In this document: positions 43,050 to 51,968 of the stretch, in pieces
Numbering within the stretch: the stretch's first letter is position 1
Layout: the number at the start of each line of letters is the position of its first letter
Assembly (NCBI RefSeq): GCF_963677155.1
Contig: NZ_OY781884.1
Coordinates: 1,996,134-2,060,133 of the forward strand
Direction: 5' to 3'
From: an uncultured Draconibacterium sp.
GTDB taxonomy: Bacteria; Bacteroidota; Bacteroidia; Bacteroidales; Prolixibacteraceae
Length of the DNA stretch: 64,000 nucleotides
The notes under the pieces: model-generated
Database searches by the model: none
What the model saw: the letters and a program-made list of their open reading frames with translations, nothing else
What the model was told of the DNA's origin: nothing
Position numbers and translations under genes: made by a program

Positions 43050-43131
43050 CACTTTTTTATACGGCATTTGAAACCTTAATTTGCAAAGTTTGATTTTTGA
43101 ATAACAAATAGTAATAACATAACAACATTAA

Positions 43132-44169
43132 ATGAGAACATACTCTTCGAAATTCCTTGCCATACTGGTTGCAATCACTTTAACCATTCTGGCTTTCGGC
43201 ATCGCACTGTTGGCGCACTACTTTGGCGAGAATATTTTGGTTATTACCATTTCTACACTGGCCTTTTTTGTAGCCGCCTACTTTTCTATTTTATACATTA
43301 TCAAGAAATACATTATCGACCGGATTCGGCCTTTGTATAACACCATTCGCGATTTGCCACTGAGCGGGAAAAAGATGGAGGAAAAAATCGACTCGAACAG
43401 TTTGCTGCTAAATGTAAAATACGAGGTTGAAGAATGGGCCAAGTCGCAATTAAAAGAAATTGAACGACTTAAAGAGCTGGAAAAATACCGCAAAGATTTT
43501 GTTGGAAACGTATCGCACGAACTAAAAACACCAATCTTTAATATCCAGGGTTATGTGCTTACGCTTTTGGAAGGCGGATTGGAAGATCCCAAGATTAATA
43601 AACTTTACCTGAAACGCACAGAAAAAAGTATCGACCGGATGGTGTCTATTGTTGAAGACCTGGAATCGATCACCAAACTGGAATCGGGAGAGCTGCAGCT
43701 AAACATGACCCGTTTTGATATTGTAAAAACCGTTGAGGAAGTAATTGAAATGGAACACTGGCAAGCATCAGAAAGCCAGATATCGGTACAAATCATTAAT
43801 AAACCCGATCGGCCTATTTTTGTACGCGCCGACAAAAAACGGATTCTCGAAGTAGTCACCAATCTTATTGTTAACGGGGTAAAATATGGCAAGCAAAACG
43901 GATATGTAAACATTTCGTTTCACGATTTAGATGATAACATAATTGTTGAAGTCGCCGATAACGGAATTGGTATCGAAAAAAAAGACCTTCGACGTATTTT
44001 TGAGCGTTTCTTCCGTGTTGATAAATCGCGTTCGCGCGAACAAGGTGGCACAGGGCTTGGACTTTCGATTGTAAAACACATTATCGAGGCTCATAATCAA
44101 TCTATTAACGTCCGAAGCGTACTTGATCAGGGAACTACATTCAATTTTACACTCGAAAAGCAAAAGTAG
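43132..44169 (+). CDS. phoR: PhoR-type histidine kinase, minimal sensor
   Basis: 345 residues. Two membrane helices (~8-28 and ~36-57) are separated by only a short loop, so there is almost no periplasmic sensor. Then a coiled linker, HisKA (NVSHELKTPIFNIQGYV, H129), and HATPase (NGVKYGKQNGYVNI, VADNGIGIEKKDLRRIF, FERFFRVDKSRSR, GGTGLGLSIVK). The plan matches PhoR proteins that sense through a transporter and PhoU rather than a ligand. A response regulator follows from its own promoter. The tandem PiT-PhoU genes are next door and divergent. Confidence 0.85.
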   Translation: MRTYSSKFLAILVAITLTILAFGIALLAHYFGENILVITISTLAFFVAAYFSILYIIKKYIIDRIRPLYNTIRDLPLSGKKMEEKIDSNSLLLNVKYEVEEWAKSQLKEIERLKELEKYRKDFVGNVSHELKTPIFNIQGYVLTLLEGGLEDPKINKLYLKRTEKSIDRMVSIVEDLESITKLESGELQLNMTRFDIVKTVEEVIEMEHWQASESQISVQIINKPDRPIFVRADKKRILEVVTNLIVNGVKYGKQNGYVNISFHDLDDNIIVEVADNGIGIEKKDLRRIFERFFRVDKSRSREQGGTGLGLSIVKHIIEAHNQSINVRSVLDQGTTFNFTLEKQK

Positions 44170-44282
44170 CCCAATCAAAACTTTCCGTAAAAAAAAACGC
44201 AAGAGTGCCGATTAATTTGTATTTTGGTTCAATTAAGCACTATTTTAGTTTTGTTTTTATTTTTTGTTTAAAGGAAAGTTAA

Positions 44283-44312
44283 TTGTTCTTTAATAAGCAG
44301 CACTTACTTTTG
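44283..44312 (+). promoter_or_regulatory. Promoter of the second response regulator
   Basis: TTG (44283-44285), 19 bp, then TACTTTTG (44305-44312), a standard Bacteroidota -33/-7 pair, 17 bp before the start codon at 44329. The regulator can thus be made apart from its kinase. Confidence 0.6.
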
Positions 44313-44328
44313 TCAAGAATTTTATGCT

Positions 44329-45027
44329 ATGAGTGAAAATCAATTTAAAGTTTTATTAGTTGATGACGAGTTGGATATCCTCGAATTTCTGAGTTACAAC
44401 CTTGAGAAAGAAGGATACGAGGTATTTACCGCCAGAAATGGTGCAGAAGCTATAAAGGTTGCAGAAAAACAGGTACCCCATCTCATTATACTCGACGTAA
44501 TGATGCCGGAAATGGATGGAATTGCTGCATGTGAGGAGCTTCGAAAAATTCCGGCATTGAGCAGCACCGTTATTGCCTTTTTAACTGCCCGCGGCGAAGA
44601 CTATTCTCAAATTGCAGGTTTTGAGGCCGGAGCTGATGATTACATCACCAAACCGGTTCGGCCAAAAGTTTTGGTTAGCCGCGTAAAAGCCTTGTTAAAA
44701 CGTACCGGCGAAGCTACTCAACCTGTTGAAGTAGTTGATACCAACACCGTAACAATTGGCAACCTGGTTATTGATAAAGAACGCTACCTTATTCGTATTG
44801 GCGATAATGAAATGATTTTGCCAAGAAAAGAATTTGAACTGCTTTCGCTTTTGGTTTCGAAACCAGGTAAAGTGTTTACCCGCGAGGAGATTTACTATTC
44901 GGTTTGGGGCGAAAACGTTGTGGTTGGCGACAGAACAATCGATGTTCATATACGTAAGCTACGCGAAAAAATTGGCAACGAGCACATCAAAACGCTCAAA
45001 GGAATTGGCTATAAATTTGTTGAATAA
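44329..45027 (+). CDS. phoB: PhoB-type response regulator, second copy
   Basis: 232 residues. Receiver with D12-D13, phospho-acceptor D56 (LIILDVMMPEMDG), Thr in AFLTARG and Lys in YITKPVRP; OmpR/PhoB winged helix with LPRKEFELLSLLVSKPGKVF, DRTIDVHIRKLREKIG and LKGIGYKFVE. Very close to the standard PhoB pattern. Probably pairs with the kinase at 43132-44169, and with the PiT-PhoU proteins as the phosphate sensor (inference). Followed by a strong terminator. Confidence 0.9.
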   Translation: MSENQFKVLLVDDELDILEFLSYNLEKEGYEVFTARNGAEAIKVAEKQVPHLIILDVMMPEMDGIAACEELRKIPALSSTVIAFLTARGEDYSQIAGFEAGADDYITKPVRPKVLVSRVKALLKRTGEATQPVEVVDTNTVTIGNLVIDKERYLIRIGDNEMILPRKEFELLSLLVSKPGKVFTREEIYYSVWGENVVVGDRTIDVHIRKLREKIGNEHIKTLKGIGYKFVE

Positions 45028-45049
45028 AAGTATAAGACATTATATAATG

Positions 45050-45073
45050 AAAGGGGCTTTTTAAAGTCCCTTT
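45050..45073 (+). terminator. Terminator after second phoB
   Basis: AAAGGGGCTTT (45050-45060) pairs with AAAGTCCCTTT (45063-45073), 11 bp with one wobble and a 2-nt loop, followed by TTTT. Lies between convergent genes and can act for both. Confidence 0.85.
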
Positions 45074-45087
45074 TTTATTGGTACAGG

Positions 45088-45693
45088 TTACACAAGATAA
45101 AGTACAAGATAAAGTACAAGAAAGCCAAGTCCGTAGCCGGCTATCAGTTGTTTCAGATCGTGCTTACCCAGAATAAGCCGTGCAGTTCCGATTAACCCCG
45201 ACAGTAACACAACAATTAAAACCGAATAAACCGGGTTAACCCCATTTCGAAACGATAGTGCAAACAAGGTTCCGCTTAAACCTCCAATGGCTGCCATGTG
45301 GTTGCTGATCTTCCATTTTAGCGAAACAATAAGCAACACAACAAGCACCAACACCGAAGCAAGCATAAACAGTTTAAACTCGGGAACAGCCTGTACCTTT
45401 CGTAATAAAATAAAACCAAGGTAGTAAAAAACCGATGCGCTTAACAACGGAATTAGACGGTCGCGGCTGCCGGGCATATTAATATTAAAACGCGGATTTA
45501 GTGAGAGTACTGCCACCGAAAGCATCGGCAAAATACAGGTAGTAAAAAACACCACCAGCAGCACAAAACGTTTAGCTTCCCATAAAAGCAGATCGAAATA
45601 AAATCCGGTATGCAGGAGCAAAAACATGCCAAGCGTCGGAATCAATACCGGGTGAAATATTATGGATATAATTCGGGCTATTCTCTCCGACAT
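45088..45693 (-). CDS. PAP2-like integral membrane protein
   Basis: 201 residues with about six membrane segments. Conserved PAP2-type blocks: PGSRDRLIP, SNHMAAIGGLSG and GKHDLKQLIAGYGLGF. The phosphatase motifs are degenerate (SNHM for SxH, KHD for the final H...D), so activity is uncertain. Its start is 1 bp from the rpoN stop codon, so it is cotranscribed with rpoN. Possibly an undecaprenyl-diphosphate or lipid phosphatase relative. Confidence 0.7.
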   Translation of the reverse strand: MSERIARIISIIFHPVLIPTLGMFLLLHTGFYFDLLLWEAKRFVLLVVFFTTCILPMLSVAVLSLNPRFNINMPGSRDRLIPLLSASVFYYLGFILLRKVQAVPEFKLFMLASVLVLVVLLIVSLKWKISNHMAAIGGLSGTLFALSFRNGVNPVYSVLIVVLLSGLIGTARLILGKHDLKQLIAGYGLGFLVLYLVLYLV

Positions 45694-45694
45694 C

Positions 45695-47146
45695 TTATAA
45701 CTCTTTTCGTAAACGAGCTACCGAAATTCCCAGCTGCTCGCGGTATTTTGCAACAGTTCTTCGCGCAATATTGTACGATTTTTCTTTGAGAATCTTCGCC
45801 AGTTTCTCATCGGTTAAAGGCTTGCGTTTATCCTCGCTTTCAATACATTCCTGGAGAATTTTTTTGATTTCGCGCGTTGATACCTCTTCACCGTCGTCTT
45901 TTGCCAAACCTTCGGAAAAGAAATATTTCAGTGGGTAAATTCCAAAATGCGTTTGAATGTATTTACTGTTCGAAACCCTTGATATAGTTGAAATATCGAG
46001 CCCGGTTCTCTCGGCAATGTCTTTTAAAATCATCGGACGAAGTTTTGTTTCGTCGCCTTCCTGAAAATATTCTTTCTGAAAGCTGATAATCTCCGACATA
46101 GTAAGCAACAAAGTAGTTTGTCGCTGATGTATTGCATCGATAAACCATTTGGCCGAATCCAGCTTTTGTTTCACAAAACTTACCGCTTCTTTGTCGGTTT
46201 TTTGTGCTTTCTGGTTTTGGCTCATGGTTCTAAGCATCTCAGAATAGGTGTCGTTGATTTTTAGCTCCGGAACATTACTTTGATTTAACGAAAGACTTAA
46301 CTCCCCGTCAACCAACTCCAGCATAAAATCGGGAATAATATGCTGATTCGATTTATTTAAAGGATTACTGTATGAGCTGCCCGGCTTTGGATTTAACTTA
46401 AGCACCTCGTCGATACCTTTTTTTAATTCCTCATCCGAAAGCTCCAGTTTGGTTCTGATTTTATCGTAGTGCTTTTTTGTAAACTCCGCGAAAAAATCTT
46501 TGACAATGGTTTTTGCCAAATTAAAATTCTGGCCCTCTTTCCGGTTGAGCTGTAACAATAAACATTCGCGTAAATCACGGGCTGCTATTCCGGGAGGATC
46601 AAACTCCTGAATTGCCAATAAAATCTTCTCCAGCTTTTCCTCCGGCACGTCAAGATTCATATTAAAGGCCAAGTCGTCGCTGATAGCCATTAAATCGCGT
46701 CGGAGGTATCCATCGTCATCAATGTTTCCGATAATATATTCGGCCAGTTGCTGCTCCTCATCATCCAAATCGGCCAGCCCCAGTTGTTCGTTCAAAAACT
46801 CGTGAAAACTTGTACCTACCGAAAAAGGAACATCAATGTATTTATCGTCTTTAGAGTAATTGTTTACGTTTAACTTGTAAGTTGGAATTTCATCGTCCTC
46901 GTAATAATCATCCATCGAAAACTCTTCGTTGTCAACGTCCGAATTATTATCACGGCTGTCATCCAGTTGTTCGTCAGCCGACGAGGGATTATCCGATTCC
47001 AATTCCAAAACCGGATTTTCTTCCAGCTCCTTTTTAATCCGCTGCTCGAGTTGCATAGTTGGGATTTCCAAAAGTTTGATCACCTGAATTTGCTGAGGTG
47101 ATAACTTTTGGAGCAGCTTCTGTTGTAGTGATAGTTTTTGCTCCAT
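45695..47146 (-). CDS. rpoN: RNA polymerase sigma-54 factor
   Basis: 483 residues. Gln-rich region I start (KLSLQQKLLQKLSPQQIQVIKLLEIP), acidic region II (residues ~50-100), core-binding region III, HTH region, and the RpoN box ARRTVAKYRE near the C-terminus. Directs transcription of -24/-12 promoters with enhancer-binding ATPases, none of which is in this window. Normal length. Confidence 0.95.
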   Translation of the reverse strand: MEQKLSLQQKLLQKLSPQQIQVIKLLEIPTMQLEQRIKKELEENPVLELESDNPSSADEQLDDSRDNNSDVDNEEFSMDDYYEDDEIPTYKLNVNNYSKDDKYIDVPFSVGTSFHEFLNEQLGLADLDDEEQQLAEYIIGNIDDDGYLRRDLMAISDDLAFNMNLDVPEEKLEKILLAIQEFDPPGIAARDLRECLLLQLNRKEGQNFNLAKTIVKDFFAEFTKKHYDKIRTKLELSDEELKKGIDEVLKLNPKPGSSYSNPLNKSNQHIIPDFMLELVDGELSLSLNQSNVPELKINDTYSEMLRTMSQNQKAQKTDKEAVSFVKQKLDSAKWFIDAIHQRQTTLLLTMSEIISFQKEYFQEGDETKLRPMILKDIAERTGLDISTISRVSNSKYIQTHFGIYPLKYFFSEGLAKDDGEEVSTREIKKILQECIESEDKRKPLTDEKLAKILKEKSYNIARRTVAKYREQLGISVARLRKEL

Positions 47147-47210
47147 AATCCCAATTGTTAACCTCGTAAAAATAACATTTTTTTCCGAGTAGCATCTTTA
47201 AATTACACCA

Positions 47211-48647
47211 TCAAAATTCAGCATTTTTAGGCGCACGCGGAAAGGCGATTACATCGCGAATGTTGCCCATTCCGGTAACAAAAAGCATAAGACGCTCGAA
47301 GCCAAGGCCAAAGCCACTGTGTACCACCGAACCAAAACGGCGGGTATCCAAATACCACCACATTTCTTCAGCCGGAATATCCATCTCTTCCATCCGGGTA
47401 GTTAGTTTGTCAAGGTCTTCTTCACGCTGCGATCCACCAATAATCTCACCAATACCCGGGAACAGAACGTCCATTGCTCCAACTGTTTTGCCGTCGTCGT
47501 TCTGTTTCATATAGAACGCTTTAATGTCTTTCGGATAATCAGTAAGAATTACCGGACACTTAAAGTGCTTCTCTACCAGGTAACGTTCGTGCTCACTTTG
47601 CAGATCAACGCCCCAATCTACCGGAAACTGGAATTTTTTCTTTTTATAAGGTTTCGAGTTTTTCAGAACATCAATCGCCTCAGTGTATGGCAAACGCACA
47701 AAATCGTTTTTCAACACAAACTCCAGCTTTTCGATCAAATCCATCGAGCGCTGATCTTGCGGTTTGTTTTTCTCTTCTTGCTTTAAACGATCGGCTAAAA
47801 ACTTCAGATCATCCATACAGTTATCCAAAGCATACTGAATACAATACTTCAGGAATTCTTCGGCCAGATCCATATTGTCTTTCAAATCGTAAAAAGCCAT
47901 TTCTGGCTCAATCATCCAGAACTCTGCCAAGTGACGTGTTGTATTCGAGTTTTCGGCACGGAATGTTGGGCCGAAAGTATAAATCTCGCCAAGCGCCAAT
48001 GCACCTAATTCACCTTCCAACTGACCGGAAACTGTTAAGTTGGTAGCTTTTCCGAAAAAGTCCTGGCTGTAATCAACCTCGCCATCTTCGGTTAATGGTG
48101 GATTTTTTGCATCCAAAGTTGAAACGCGAAACATCTGTCCGGCTCCCTCGGCGTCACTGGCCGTTACAATTGGCGTGTGCAAATAGTTAAATCCTTTATC
48201 GTTAAAATATTTATGAATGGCAAAAGCCATAGCATGTCGGATACGAAATACAGCACTAAAAGTATTTGTACGGAAACGCAGGTGCGCATTTTCGCGCAAG
48301 AACTCCAACGAGTGTTTCTTCGGCTGGATCGGATATTTTTCCGGATCAGCTTTTCCGAGCAAATCAATTGATTTTGCGTTCAGCTCAACGCTCTGCCCGC
48401 TTCCGGCCGATTCTACCAACTCCCCGGTAACGGCAATTGCGGCTCCGGTTGTTATATCGTGCAATAGTGCTTCGTCAAAACTCTCAACATCAACCACCAC
48501 CTGAAGATTATGAATAGTAGATCCGTCATTCAACGCAATAAAATTTACATTTTTACTTCCGCGCTTTGTTCTTACCCAACCTTTGGCAACTACTTCGCTG
48601 CCTGTTTCTCCATTCTTCAGAATCTCTTTGATTTTTAAACGTGCCAT
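47211..48647 (-). CDS. asnS: Asparaginyl-tRNA synthetase
   Basis: 478 residues from ATG 48647 ([10 protein letters not shown], the usual start; the frame extends upstream without conservation). OB-fold anticodon domain (~20-110), class II motif 2 [21 protein letters not shown] and motif 3 [25 protein letters not shown] and [16 protein letters not shown] are typical. Charges tRNA-Asn. Confidence 0.96.
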   Translation of the reverse strand: MARLKIKEILKNGETGSEVVAKGWVRTKRGSKNVNFIALNDGSTIHNLQVVVDVESFDEALLHDITTGAAIAVTGELVESAGSGQSVELNAKSIDLLGKADPEKYPIQPKKHSLEFLRENAHLRFRTNTFSAVFRIRHAMAFAIHKYFNDKGFNYLHTPIVTASDAEGAGQMFRVSTLDAKNPPLTEDGEVDYSQDFFGKATNLTVSGQLEGELGALALGEIYTFGPTFRAENSNTTRHLAEFWMIEPEMAFYDLKDNMDLAEEFLKYCIQYALDNCMDDLKFLADRLKQEEKNKPQDQRSMDLIEKLEFVLKNDFVRLPYTEAIDVLKNSKPYKKKKFQFPVDWGVDLQSEHERYLVEKHFKCPVILTDYPKDIKAFYMKQNDDGKTVGAMDVLFPGIGEIIGGSQREEDLDKLTTRMEEMDIPAEEMWWYLDTRRFGSVVHSGFGLGFERLMLFVTGMGNIRDVIAFPRAPKNAEF

Positions 48648-48844
48648 GATGTTTATTTTTCTGCCTTTAATTTGTCTGTTTGGCTTTTTACAGCCTTTTA
48701 ACTTTTCGAATTTTGAGTTTACAAATTTATACTTTATTAGCAATTATGTAGCGGTACGAATCATTTTCATCCTATTTTTAATACTTACGTGAAGAACACG
48801 CCTGAAAATAGGATTCAAAATAAAAGTAAAATTGAAAATAAGAA

Positions 48845-48868
48845 AGGCTGCCTAAAAAAAGACAGCCT
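48845..48868 (-). terminator. Terminator of the DUF2202 gene
   Basis: AGGCTG (48845-48850) pairs with CAGCCT (48863-48868); the region before it is A-rich, giving a T-tail on the minus strand. It ends the anti-sigma/Spy/DUF2202 transcript. Confidence 0.6.
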
Positions 48869-48902
48869 CCTTATCATAAACAATCAACTCTGATTACTTT
48901 CT

Positions 48903-49673
48903 TTATCTGTTTTGACCGTTTCGGTATCCTCCCATTCCATTTCCTTGTCCGCCGTTGCCATAACCTTTTCCACCGTTGCCGTAGCCCTGACCACCGGCAC
49001 CATACCCCATAGAATTACTTGCAGCAAGAATTGCTTCAAATTCTTCCACTGAAATATACTGTGGGCTATAGGTTTCGCTAAGCGCTTGCAGATTTCGAAC
49101 AAATCCACGCATGTGGTTTTCCGATCCTTTCAAGAGGTTTTCATAAACACGAATGATATCGGTGTTAGCTGTTTCGGCCAAAAGATTTTGTAAATCAGCA
49201 ATGTCTAAGTCTTCTATCGTTGCACCAACTTTCAGCGCATCTGTCAAACTTGCCGATCCCTGCTCAATCAATGAATTATATAATACTCCCAATTGATCGT
49301 TGGCAAATTGGCCCTCGCCTTCCAGCGCCGGATCTACAATTTCATATCCTTCAAGAAGTGTAAGCACCGCGCTTGTATGACTACTTTCGCTGTTGGCAAT
49401 ATTCAGAAATATTTGCTGGCCATACACCCCGTAGAAATGCATATAAACATCGTGCGCCAGTTTTTCTTCCTCGCGCATCAACAGCAATCCAGCAATATCC
49501 GTGTCGCTTAGCTCTCCATCGAAAGCGCAGCTGTCCTGACATAAGGCAGTCAACTCCGCACTTTTATCGACAAATGTCAACGAATCATCAATTCCTTCTG
49601 TTTCCGAGCAGGAAGTAAAAAGTAATGTTCCCGCCATCAATACTAAAATTCCGAGTTTTTCTACTGTTTTCAT
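48903..49673 (-). CDS. DUF2202 ferritin-like lipoprotein
   Basis: 256 residues from ATG 49673. Lipoprotein signal (LLFTSC22S). The DUF2202 core MREEEKLAHDVYMHFYGVYG (~69-88), NSESSHTSAVLTLLEGY and LLKGSENHMRGFVRNL gives Glu and His residues placed as in ferritin-like di-metal helices. The C-terminus is a Gly-rich repeat (GYGNGGKGYGNGGQGNG), likely disordered. Last gene of the Spy/anti-sigma operon; a metal- or stress-related role is inferred. Confidence 0.85.
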   Translation of the reverse strand: MKTVEKLGILVLMAGTLLFTSCSETEGIDDSLTFVDKSAELTALCQDSCAFDGELSDTDIAGLLLMREEEKLAHDVYMHFYGVYGQQIFLNIANSESSHTSAVLTLLEGYEIVDPALEGEGQFANDQLGVLYNSLIEQGSASLTDALKVGATIEDLDIADLQNLLAETANTDIIRVYENLLKGSENHMRGFVRNLQALSETYSPQYISVEEFEAILAASNSMGYGAGGQGYGNGGKGYGNGGQGNGMGGYRNGQNR

Positions 49674-49767
49674 CTTTACTAATTTTATCAATTAAACTTT
49701 CTTTCACTTGTTATTTCATTTTTGGGTATCTGAATCGGCGATTTAGTATTGGTTGTTTCCCGAACCA

Positions 49768-50307
49768 TTACCAGGGATTTCGATTGTTTCTGTAATTTGG
49801 GCTGTCATTATAATTGCGGCCCTGATAAGCAGGTTGCGAATAACAGGCTCCACGGCCATTACCACGGGCAAAATTTCCCCGACCTCCCCGTTTCCCGGAA
49901 AAGTTTCTGTTCCCCCTTCCTACATTTTGATTTCGACCGTATGTGCTGTTTACCTGAAGCCGGTCGTATTGTTCTTGCTGTTCGGCAGTCAGTAAACTTC
50001 TAACTTCATTACGGTGTGCCTCTACATTTTTTAGCATTTCGGTTCTGATTTCGCTTTTCTCAACAGCATTTACTGTTGAACGGCGTTCTACGCGTAATTC
50101 TGCCATCGTTTTCTGATGGCTGATTTCGAGTTCCTTAATACTTTCTTTTTGATTCTCGGAGAGATCCGAAATTTGGGCCAGACACGGAAGATTCTGATTG
50201 TTTTGCACTGCGTTTGCTCTTCTTCCGCGTTGAGCAAAAACGCTTGTTGTTGTTAACACCAGGGCAAAGAACACCCAGGCAACGTTAATTAACTTGCTTG
50301 TTTTCAT
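49768..50307 (-). CDS. Periplasmic Spy/CpxP-like protein
   Basis: 179 residues: signal peptide, a helical core (~45-125) with LSENQKESIKELEISHQKTM and LTAEQQEQYDRLQ (LTxxQ motifs of the Spy/CpxP family), then an Arg/Gly/Asn-rich tail (GRGNRNFSGKRGGRGNFARG). Spy-like proteins chaperone unfolded proteins or sense metals in the periplasm. Cotranscribed with the periplasmic sensor upstream and DUF2202 downstream. The tail is unusual. Confidence 0.75.
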   Translation of the reverse strand: MKTSKLINVAWVFFALVLTTTSVFAQRGRRANAVQNNQNLPCLAQISDLSENQKESIKELEISHQKTMAELRVERRSTVNAVEKSEIRTEMLKNVEAHRNEVRSLLTAEQQEQYDRLQVNSTYGRNQNVGRGNRNFSGKRGGRGNFARGNGRGACYSQPAYQGRNYNDSPNYRNNRNPW

Positions 50308-50329
50308 TGTCTTAAAATTTAATTGTTAT

Positions 50330-50863
50330 TCACTCTCTGTTTTGCCGTCCGTAGCGTCGGCCGCCACGTTGAGGCAACGAAATGTCTTCTTTTGATTTTG
50401 TCATCGATAGAAAAATATCTTTTAGCTTCTCCTGTTGGTCCTCGTTGCAAACAGCTTTCATACCGAGATAATAATCTACGGTTAAATCCTTTAAAGTTTT
50501 GTGCAGCTCCCCAATTTCGCCTGAAATTGCATGAAGTTTTGTGGTGTCAACCGCCGCTTTTCCCATTTCTTCCACCATGTCAATTCGAAGTAAAGCAAGC
50601 TGATGGGATATCCGGTGTGCACTCCGGTTGTAGTTTCTGTTCAGTTCCCTAAAAGAGTCTACCTGATTGGGTTGCAAGTTTAGTTGCTCGCGAAAAAAAC
50701 GCGTCCGTTGCTCCGAGGGCATTTGATCCTGATGCTGTTGTTGTTCTATAGCTTTTTTATCCTGTTGTTTGTGGTACCAAAACGAAATTCCCATCGACAG
50801 GTTTGTTGCTGCCAGAATCACAACCAGCCAGATTAATATGCGATATGTATTCCTTGTTGTCAT
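50330..50863 (-). CDS. Membrane-anchored periplasmic sensor (CnrX/Spy-like)
   Basis: 177 residues. One N-terminal membrane segment (~9-29), then a helical periplasmic domain with LNLQPNQVDSFRELNRNY and CNEDQQEKLKDIFLSM, a Spy/CnrX/ZraP-type four-helix pattern; CnrX-type sensors anchor metal-responsive anti-sigma modules. The start overlaps nothing but follows the anti-sigma stop by 3 bp, so the two are coupled. The tail is Arg/Gly-rich as in the next gene. Metal specificity unknown. Confidence 0.7.
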   Translation of the reverse strand: MTTRNTYRILIWLVVILAATNLSMGISFWYHKQQDKKAIEQQQHQDQMPSEQRTRFFREQLNLQPNQVDSFRELNRNYNRSAHRISHQLALLRIDMVEEMGKAAVDTTKLHAISGEIGELHKTLKDLTVDYYLGMKAVCNEDQQEKLKDIFLSMTKSKEDISLPQRGGRRYGRQNRE

Positions 50864-50866
50864 TTG

Positions 50867-51301
50867 TTATTCCATTAAAAATGATTCGATTGGCTCGTCT
50901 TCCATTTCGTTCCAGTAAGGAACCATCTCCTTCTCACTCAAACCAGTGTCGGCAGTAGTTACCTTAGACACTTGTCCTAACTTAAACCCGCCGTAAATAC
51001 CCAGTAACAGTATTATTGAAAATGCCACAGGCTGTAAAATCCGAACCAAAACCGGACGTGCCTCAGGTTGTTTCTCATCCTGCTTTTCAAGTCGTGCTTT
51101 TACACGGGTATAAAAAAATGGATTTTCATCTGTTACTTTATCGCTATCCAAAATCTGGAGTGTATTTTTCATTTCCGCTGCAAAAAGAGCACACTCCGAA
51201 CATTCATCCAGGTGTTGCTGCACCTGTTCCATTTCGGAAACGGGTAGCTCCTTTTCGAGGAAAAAAATCAACTTGTTATGTACGCTATTACACTTCATCA
51301 T
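50867..51301 (-). CDS. zf-HC2 anti-sigma factor
   Basis: 144 residues. The zinc-binding core HLDECSECALFAAEM (H..C..C, ~30-44) after an amphipathic helix, then a membrane helix (~86-103), and a short periplasmic tail. Holds an ECF sigma factor at the membrane. It stands behind its own copy of the ECF-like promoter (51317-51345), which overlaps the sigma gene's end. A second ATG one codon in is also possible. Controls the sigma factor at 51348-51929. Confidence 0.88.
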   Translation of the reverse strand: MMKCNSVHNKLIFFLEKELPVSEMEQVQQHLDECSECALFAAEMKNTLQILDSDKVTDENPFFYTRVKARLEKQDEKQPEARPVLVRILQPVAFSIILLLGIYGGFKLGQVSKVTTADTGLSEKEMVPYWNEMEDEPIESFLME

Positions 51302-51316
51302 TTTATACAGTTATTA

Positions 51317-51345
51317 GTATGACACGTTCATCTTTAAAAACTTGC
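51317..51345 (-). promoter_or_regulatory. ECF-type promoter, copy 1 (anti-sigma operon)
   Basis: Minus strand: -35 GCAAGTTTTT (51345-51336), 12-nt spacer, -10 GTCATAC (51323-51317). Both blocks and the spacer length equal copy 2 at 52820-52848. The predicted start of transcription is only ~10 nt before the anti-sigma ATG. Confidence 0.65.
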
Positions 51346-51347
51346 GC

Positions 51348-51929
51348 TTACAAGCACTTTTTTTTGTAGCACTTGTATAACTTCTTTTGCAGCCCTTTTT
51401 TTGCCCTAAACAAAAGCGACTCAACCGACGAAACCGATAAATCCATCACCTCTGCAATTTCCTGATACGACAAATCTTCGTACTTGCTTAAAGTAAAAGC
51501 CACTTTCTGATTTTGCGGTAAACTGTTAATGGCCGCCTTTAGAATAATTGCCCGCTGTTGTTTTTCCAGGTCATATTCCGGCTCGTCGGTTTGCGGAGTA
51601 CTCACCTGCATTACTTCCCTCTTTTTTGCTGCCACCTCATCCCCGAACGAATGAAACCACTTGTGCTTTTTATTATCGCGAATGTGGTTTAACGAGCGGT
51701 TAACCGCAATTCGGTACAACCAGGTTGATAGTTTAGCGTCGGCCCTGAACTTTTCAATATTGCGAAACACCTCAATAAAAACATCCTGCGCAATATCTTC
51801 GGCATCTTCGCGATTCTGCACCAAACCATAGCAGGTATTCACCACCAGTTTCTGATGCATGCCGACCAGCTTTTTAAAAGCCGCTTCGCTTCCCTGTTTT
51901 AGTTGTTCTATGATCTTGGTGTCAGACAT
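51348..51929 (-). CDS. ECF-family sigma factor
   Basis: 193 residues. Region 2 (AEDIAQDVFIEVFRNIEKFR, WLYRIAVNRSLNHIRD) and region 4 (LPQNQKVAFTLSKYEDLSYQEIAEVMDLSVSSVESLLFRAKKGL) with a linker containing VSTPQTDEPEYDLE. A group typical of Bacteroidota with zf-HC2 anti-sigmas. Transcribed behind the DUF4405 gene (39 bp gap). The 3' end overlaps the -35 of the downstream promoter. Likely recognises the GCAAGTTTTT/GTCATAC element. Confidence 0.92.
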   Translation of the reverse strand: MSDTKIIEQLKQGSEAAFKKLVGMHQKLVVNTCYGLVQNREDAEDIAQDVFIEVFRNIEKFRADAKLSTWLYRIAVNRSLNHIRDNKKHKWFHSFGDEVAAKKREVMQVSTPQTDEPEYDLEKQQRAIILKAAINSLPQNQKVAFTLSKYEDLSYQEIAEVMDLSVSSVESLLFRAKKGLQKKLYKCYKKKCL

Positions 51930-51968
51930 TCTGTTTAGAAAAATACCACTTTTTCAAGGTACAGGTAA

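Noticed and set aside
45088-45693. Full PAP2 phosphatase activity
   Set aside because: The Ser-x-His and final His motifs are degenerate, so only the fold is claimed.
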